Origin: an uncultured Clostridia bacterium
GTDB lineage: Bacteria; Bacillota; Clostridia; Christensenellales; Borkfalkiaceae
NCBI GenBank assembly: GCA_900557285.1
Contig: USSJ01000032.1
Location: 1-8,801, forward strand
DNA length: 8,801 nucleotides
Direction of reading: 5' to 3'
The notes under the pieces were generated by a model, which was given only the letters and a program-made list of their open reading frames with translations, did no database searches and was not told the DNA's origin. A program made the translations under genes and the position numbers. Numbering within the stretch: position 1 is the stretch's first letter; each line of letters starts with the position of its first letter. Of the stretch, positions 5,830-8,801 are shown one piece after another.

Positions 5830-6009
5830 GAATTTTTCCGCCCCCACCTGTTTTCAAGGCACAAAGATTGCAAAAGCGGAATTTCTGCATACGAACGCTA
5901 TGAATTTCAAGCCGTACCGCCATAGGAAGGCTTCAAACAATCATTTTGGAGATTTCTTATTGTCAGACGGTTTTAAATCCGACATTTTTTGAATTTTCGG
6001 GAGACAAAC
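5830..6009 (+). other. Long 5' leader of tatD with a weak terminator-like element
   Basis: About 180 untranslated bases, long for a housekeeping gene. No riboswitch core is recognised. Near its end TGTCAGACGG (5961-5970) can pair imperfectly with CCGACA (5979-5984), directly followed by T6 (5985-5990), a possible weak terminator 19 bases before the tatD start. GAATTTC occurs twice (5879-5885, 5902-5908). An open frame through the leader gives a basic, low-quality peptide without a ribosome binding site and is not counted as a gene. Confidence 0.35.
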
Positions 6010-6795
6010 ATGCTGATTGATACGCACGCGCATCTGAATTATTCCGACCGTTACAGCGACGAAGCCGCACTCATGCGCACTTTACGGGAAGCCGGCATTA
6101 CAAAAGTCATCAATGTAGGATGGGACTACGATTCTTCGGTGTATGCAGCGGAGCAGTCCGCGCGGTATGATCTTCTTTGGTTTGCGGCAGGATTTCACCC
6201 TTCCGATCTCGGGAAATTCAAGGACGGCGACTTGGAAAGGTTATCCGCCCTGCTGACTTCTCCGAAAGGCGTTGCTGTCGGCGAGATCGGGCTGGATTAC
6301 CATTATGAAAACACGGACAAGCCCGCACAAATGCGCGCCTTTGCCGCGCAGATGGAGCTTGCTTACAGTTTGAAACTTCCCTTCATCGTCCACAGCCGCG
6401 ACGCGGCGGCCGATACGCTGGATCTTCTCAAACAGAACCGCCGTCTGCTCGCATACGGTGCGGTCATGCACTGTTTTTCGGGAAGCGAAGAAACGGCAAA
6501 AGAATATTTGCGGCTGGGACTTTATATCTCATTCGCGGGTCCCGTTACGTTCCGCAACGCAAGACGATTGGACGAGGTTGCCAAAATCGTCCCTTCCGAC
6601 CGTATCCTTGCGGAGACAGATTCTCCGTATCTTGCCCCCGAGCCATTCCGCGGCACGTTGAACACCCCGAAAAACGTCGTAAAGATTTACGAAAAACTTG
6701 CACTTCTTCGCGGTGAAAAACAGGAAGAACTTTGTGAAAATATTTACAAAAACGCACACACGTTATTTAAAAAATTAAACGAAACAGGCAAATAA
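6010..6795 (+). CDS. tatD: TatD-family metal-dependent deoxyribonuclease
   Basis: A 261-residue cytoplasmic hydrolase of the amidohydrolase (TIM-barrel) superfamily, at the usual family length. TatD enzymes are Mg-dependent 3'-5' exonucleases or DNases linked to DNA repair and degradation; some family members act on tRNA ends or D-aminoacyl substrates. All expected metal ligands are present: H6 and H8 in DTHAHL, E92 in VAVGEIGLDYH, H128 in PFIVHSRDA, H154 in VMHCFSGS, and D204 in RILAETDSPYLAPEPFRG. ATG 6010 is chosen because GGGAG (5999-6003) lies 6 bases before it and the protein then starts at once with the first motif; an upstream TTG at 5989 would only add seven residues. The stop is followed after one base by the next gene. 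TatD is a common neighbour of metG and rsmA in Firmicutes. Confidence 0.95.
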   Translation: MLIDTHAHLNYSDRYSDEAALMRTLREAGITKVINVGWDYDSSVYAAEQSARYDLLWFAAGFHPSDLGKFKDGDLERLSALLTSPKGVAVGEIGLDYHYENTDKPAQMRAFAAQMELAYSLKLPFIVHSRDAAADTLDLLKQNRRLLAYGAVMHCFSGSEETAKEYLRLGLYISFAGPVTFRNARRLDEVAKIVPSDRILAETDSPYLAPEPFRGTLNTPKNVVKIYEKLALLRGEKQEELCENIYKNAHTLFKKLNETGK

Positions 6796-6796
6796 A

Positions 6797-7408
6797 ATGG
6801 AAAAACACGAAACTTTTACTTATGAACTGGACGGCAATTTATACATCAACCTGACCAGCAAATGCACGAACGACTGCACTTTTTGCGTACGCAACGAACA
6901 TGCAAGCTATTTCGGGCATAAACTCTGGCTTTCCCGCGAGCCTTCCCCGCAGGAAGTTCTCGATCGCATTCCGCAGGACATTTCCCGCTACAAAGAATAT
7001 GTGTTCTGCGGCTTCGGCGAGCCGACAATGCGGCTGGACGCTCTCTGCGCCATCGGAAAAGAGCTAAAAAAACGCGGAGCCACGGTTCGGCTGAACACAA
7101 ACGGCCAGGGCAGCATGATCGCCGGACGGGATATTTCCGCCGACCTTGCGCAGGCGGTCGATAAGATCAACGTCAGTCTGAACGACGCCTCGGCTGAAGA
7201 TTATGTAAAGCTCTGCCGCCCTGCCTACGGCAAAGCCGCCTTTGAAGGCCTGCAGGATTTCGCCGAAAAATGCGCATCGCGTGGGATTTTGACTTGGTTT
7301 TCCGTTGTGGATATCATCGGAGAAGAAAAAATTGCAAAATGCCGCGAAATCGCCGAAAAATGCGGCGTAACCCTGCGCGTTCGCCCCTATATTAAAGACA
7401 GCGAGTAA
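6797..7408 (+). CDS. TatD-linked radical SAM protein
   Basis: A 203-residue protein with the radical SAM cluster motif CTNDCTFC (C23, C27, C30, spaced CX3CX2C), binding a [4Fe-4S] cluster that cleaves S-adenosylmethionine. The SAM-contacting segment FCGFGEPTMRLD (70-81) and strand motifs RLNTNGQG (98-105) and KINVSLND (123-130) follow. Sequence, small size and position directly after tatD match the family TIGR04038 (TatD family-associated radical SAM protein) as I recall it. Its substrate is unknown; the constant link to TatD suggests a role in nucleic acid or nucleotide repair or modification. It starts one base after the tatD stop codon, without a strong ribosome binding site, so translation is probably coupled. 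The C-terminus (LRVRPYIKDSE) is close to the family's usual end, but the DNA encoding it is the first unit of a tandem repeat array that continues past the stop codon. Confidence 0.88.
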   Translation: MEKHETFTYELDGNLYINLTSKCTNDCTFCVRNEHASYFGHKLWLSREPSPQEVLDRIPQDISRYKEYVFCGFGEPTMRLDALCAIGKELKKRGATVRLNTNGQGSMIAGRDISADLAQAVDKINVSLNDASAEDYVKLCRPAYGKAAFEGLQDFAEKCASRGILTWFSVVDIIGEEKIAKCREIAEKCGVTLRVRPYIKDSE

Positions 7409-7591
7409 CCCTGTACGTTCGCCCCTCTATCAAAAACAGCGAACGGCCCTGTGCCTTTGCTCCCCTATACCAAGGTCAGAGAGCGGCCCCAGCGCGTTCG
7501 CTTCTATATCAGGAACAGCGAGCAGCCCTGCGCTTTCGCCTCTATAGGAAGGACAGCAAACATTCCTGCGGCTTGCAATATACGGGAGCGG
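7371..7591 (+). repeat. Tandem array of ~38-base degenerate units derived from the radical SAM gene's 3' end
   Basis: Units start at CCCTG or a variant: 7371-7408 (the last codons and stop of the gene), 7409-7446, 7447-7486, 7487-7525, 7526-7562, and a decayed sixth from 7563 to about 7591. Lengths are 38, 38, 40, 39 and 37. Units 1 and 2 agree at 30 of 38 positions. The shared pattern is CCCTG, then CGTTCGC, C/T-rich with TATA, then ACAGCGA. The gene's TAA stop aligns with CGG, CGG and CAG in the next units, so unit 1 alone carries a stop. Unit lengths are not multiples of three, so the frame is not kept. Units 1-4 can each form a stem: GTTCGC/GCGAGT, CGTTCGC/GCGAACG (7416-7422/7439-7445), TTGCTC/GAGCGG (7457-7462/7481-7486) and GTTCGCT/AGCGAGC (7496-7502/7517-7523). 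Confidence 0.8.
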
Positions 7592-7912
7592 TATTTAACC
7601 CTTGGACTTCTTTCAACGCATTGTTTTTTCGCCTTTGCTCATCCGCGTATTACCCACATATGCAAACAATGCGCATGCAAAACGGTTCGGAAAGCGTCCG
7701 ATCGGTTTTCAAGCAGAAAAATCATCAGAACATAAAGAAAAAGGATCTCAAAAACAGACGTTTTTAAAATCCTCTTTCTCTTTTCATTTGTTCCGTAAAC
7801 TTACACCGTCAAACGTTCTTCTGCATTGCGCAGTTATCCGTTCGTTTTAAAGTTTACAAACACAGTTTGCGCCAAAGGGCGCGGATTATACTGAATTTCT
7901 GACAGGAATATT
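7592..7912. other. Non-coding spacer between the repeat array and rsmA
   Basis: About 320 bases without a credible gene. Two + strand frames stay open through the repeats and into this stretch (to 7735 and 7767), but neither has a ribosome binding site or family-like sequence. AGGAT-CTC-AAAAAC (7742-7755) and GTTTTT-AAA-ATCCT (7760-7773) form a symmetrical, AT-rich hairpin followed by a mixed C/T stretch, a weak terminator candidate. GCGCC/GGCGC (7869-7882) is a small hairpin 30 bases before rsmA. A TATACT box (7887-7892) has no good -35 partner, so I cannot assign rsmA its own promoter. Confidence 0.45.
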
Positions 7913-8755
7913 ATGGAAAATTTAAAAGACATCCTTTTGCGGAACGGCTTTTCGTTCAAAAAACAGTTCGGGCAAAATTTCATATCGGACACAAATTTAT
8001 TGAAATCCATTGTTTCGCTTGCAGGGATCGACAAAGAGACGACGGTTCTGGAGATCGGATGCGGAGCGGGAACGCTTACGCGTGAGCTTGCCGCCGCCGC
8101 CAAAAAAGTCGTATCCTTCGAGATCGACAAAAAACTGCAGCCCGTCCTCGCGGAAACGCTTTCCGGCATTGAAAACGCCGAAGTGGTATTCCGCGACTTT
8201 ATGAAAACAAATCTTCCCGAACTGGAAAAAGAATTGGGGCATTACACCGTTGTCGCCAACCTACCCTATTATATCACCACTCCGATCGTCATGCGATTCG
8301 TGGAAGAGTCAGCTTCGGCCGATGCCGTGGTGATCATGGTACAGGACGATGTTGCCAAGCGCTTCTGCGCGCAGGCCGCAACCCCCGAATACGGTGCGAT
8401 CACCGCGGCGATCGCGCGCCGCGCTTCCGCTCAGATCATCAAGTATGTTCCGCGAAAAATGTTTTACCCCGTTCCGAATGTCGACAGCGCCGTCGTAAAA
8501 CTGACGTTCGAAAAAGATCGCATTCCCGTCAAAAACGCCGCCTGCTTCCGCGATACCGTGCGCGCCGCCTTCCTCTCCCGACGAAAAACACTGGAAAATA
8601 ATCTTGTCAATGCCTTTCATCTGTCCAGAGAATCCGCCAAGGATATCCTCGCCCGCGCAAATATCCCCGAAAAAGCGCGCGGCGAAACCCTTTCCCCCGA
8701 ACAGCTGGCGCTTCTCTCCGATCTTATTTTTGAACTTCATCTTTCCGACCGCTGA
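7913..8755 (+). CDS. rsmA: 16S rRNA (adenine1518-N6/adenine1519-N6)-dimethyltransferase RsmA (KsgA)
   Basis: A 280-residue protein that dimethylates two adjacent adenines in helix 45 of 16S rRNA using S-adenosylmethionine, a late checkpoint in small-subunit assembly. It starts with the family's KKQFGQNFISD (16-26). The Rossmann-fold motif I is EIGCGAGTLT (47-56), with the acidic SAM ligand in SFEIDKKL (68-75). The catalytic motif IV is NLPYYITTP (116-124). Family marks in the C-terminal part are YPVPNVDSAVVKL (185-197) and FLSRRKTLENNL (220-231). Length is normal and the stop is at 8753-8755. ATG 7913 has AGGA (7904-7907) upstream. In many Firmicutes the gene before rsmA is rnmV (ribonuclease M5); here the 504 bases upstream hold repeats and spacer instead. 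Confidence 0.97.
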   Translation: MENLKDILLRNGFSFKKQFGQNFISDTNLLKSIVSLAGIDKETTVLEIGCGAGTLTRELAAAAKKVVSFEIDKKLQPVLAETLSGIENAEVVFRDFMKTNLPELEKELGHYTVVANLPYYITTPIVMRFVEESASADAVVIMVQDDVAKRFCAQAATPEYGAITAAIARRASAQIIKYVPRKMFYPVPNVDSAVVKLTFEKDRIPVKNAACFRDTVRAAFLSRRKTLENNLVNAFHLSRESAKDILARANIPEKARGETLSPEQLALLSDLIFELHLSDR

Positions 8756-8786
8756 TTTTATCTTCTGATTTATTCTGTCTTGCCAT

Positions 8787-8801
8787 AAAACAAGCTGTTT
8801 T
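8787..8801. terminator. Possible hairpin at window end, cut off
   Basis: AAAACA (8787-8792) and TGTTTT (8796-8801) are perfect inverted arms around AGC, 31 bases after the rsmA stop. It may be the first part of an intrinsic terminator, but the window ends before any T-run could be judged. Confidence 0.25.

Noticed and set aside
5750..5992. An 80-codon frame in the tatD leader
   Set aside because: It begins inside the GC-rich terminator stem, has no ribosome binding site and ends in the T6 tract.
7371..7591. CRISPR array
   Set aside because: The units abut without spacers, are degenerate and derive from the neighbouring gene end; no cas gene is present.
7451..7767. Two + strand frames open through the repeat array and spacer
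   Set aside because: They lack ribosome binding sites, are out of frame with each other, and the repeat units do not hold a constant frame.

Overview
The window reads as ordinary bacterial chromosome from a low-to-mid GC Firmicute, most likely class Clostridia. The evidence is the gene set (a methionyl-tRNA synthetase with a C-terminal tRNA-binding domain, a TatD nuclease, a TatD-linked radical SAM protein, RsmA), GGAGG-type ribosome binding sites, and promoters with TTGACA-like -35 and TAAAAT -10 boxes 17 bases apart. All well-supported genes lie on the + strand. The genus cannot be fixed from the sequence; an uncultured gut-type lineage is a guess.

Layout. Positions 1-1338 hold the 3' part of metG. 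A membrane-anchored XRE-type regulator follows (1380-1958). Positions 1959-2446 contain no protein gene but are dense in signals: inverted repeats, a good promoter (1999-2027), a roughly 240-base region with strong RNA secondary structure that ends in an intrinsic terminator (2226-2280), a long T-rich tract, then a second promoter buried in a perfect palindrome (2340-2374). That promoter drives a 73-residue two-helix membrane protein (2447-2668), which has its own terminator. A weakly explained gap of about 630 bases (2719-3345) follows; its best content is a possible 49-codon gene on the minus strand.

Positions 3346-5710 hold a two-gene unit: an ECF-like sigma factor overlapping by 14 bases a 610-residue single-pass membrane protein with a large extracytoplasmic beta-propeller domain. 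The arrangement is that of a sigma factor and its membrane-bound regulator, but with an unusual sensor part. A very strong terminator closes it (5757-5792).

Positions 5795-8755 return to housekeeping functions: a promoter and 180-base leader, tatD, a TatD-linked radical SAM gene starting one base after tatD ends, a 500-base stretch that begins with tandem ~38-base degenerate copies of the radical SAM gene's own 3' end, and rsmA. In many Firmicutes the order is metG-tatD-rnmV-rsmA. Here rnmV is absent and the radical SAM gene sits in its place, while the regulator, small RNA candidate and sigma/propeller unit lie between metG and tatD.

The most interesting parts are the candidate structured RNA at 2034-2280, the sigma factor/beta-propeller pair, and the repeat array after the radical SAM gene, whose units keep the ability to form a stem despite sequence change.
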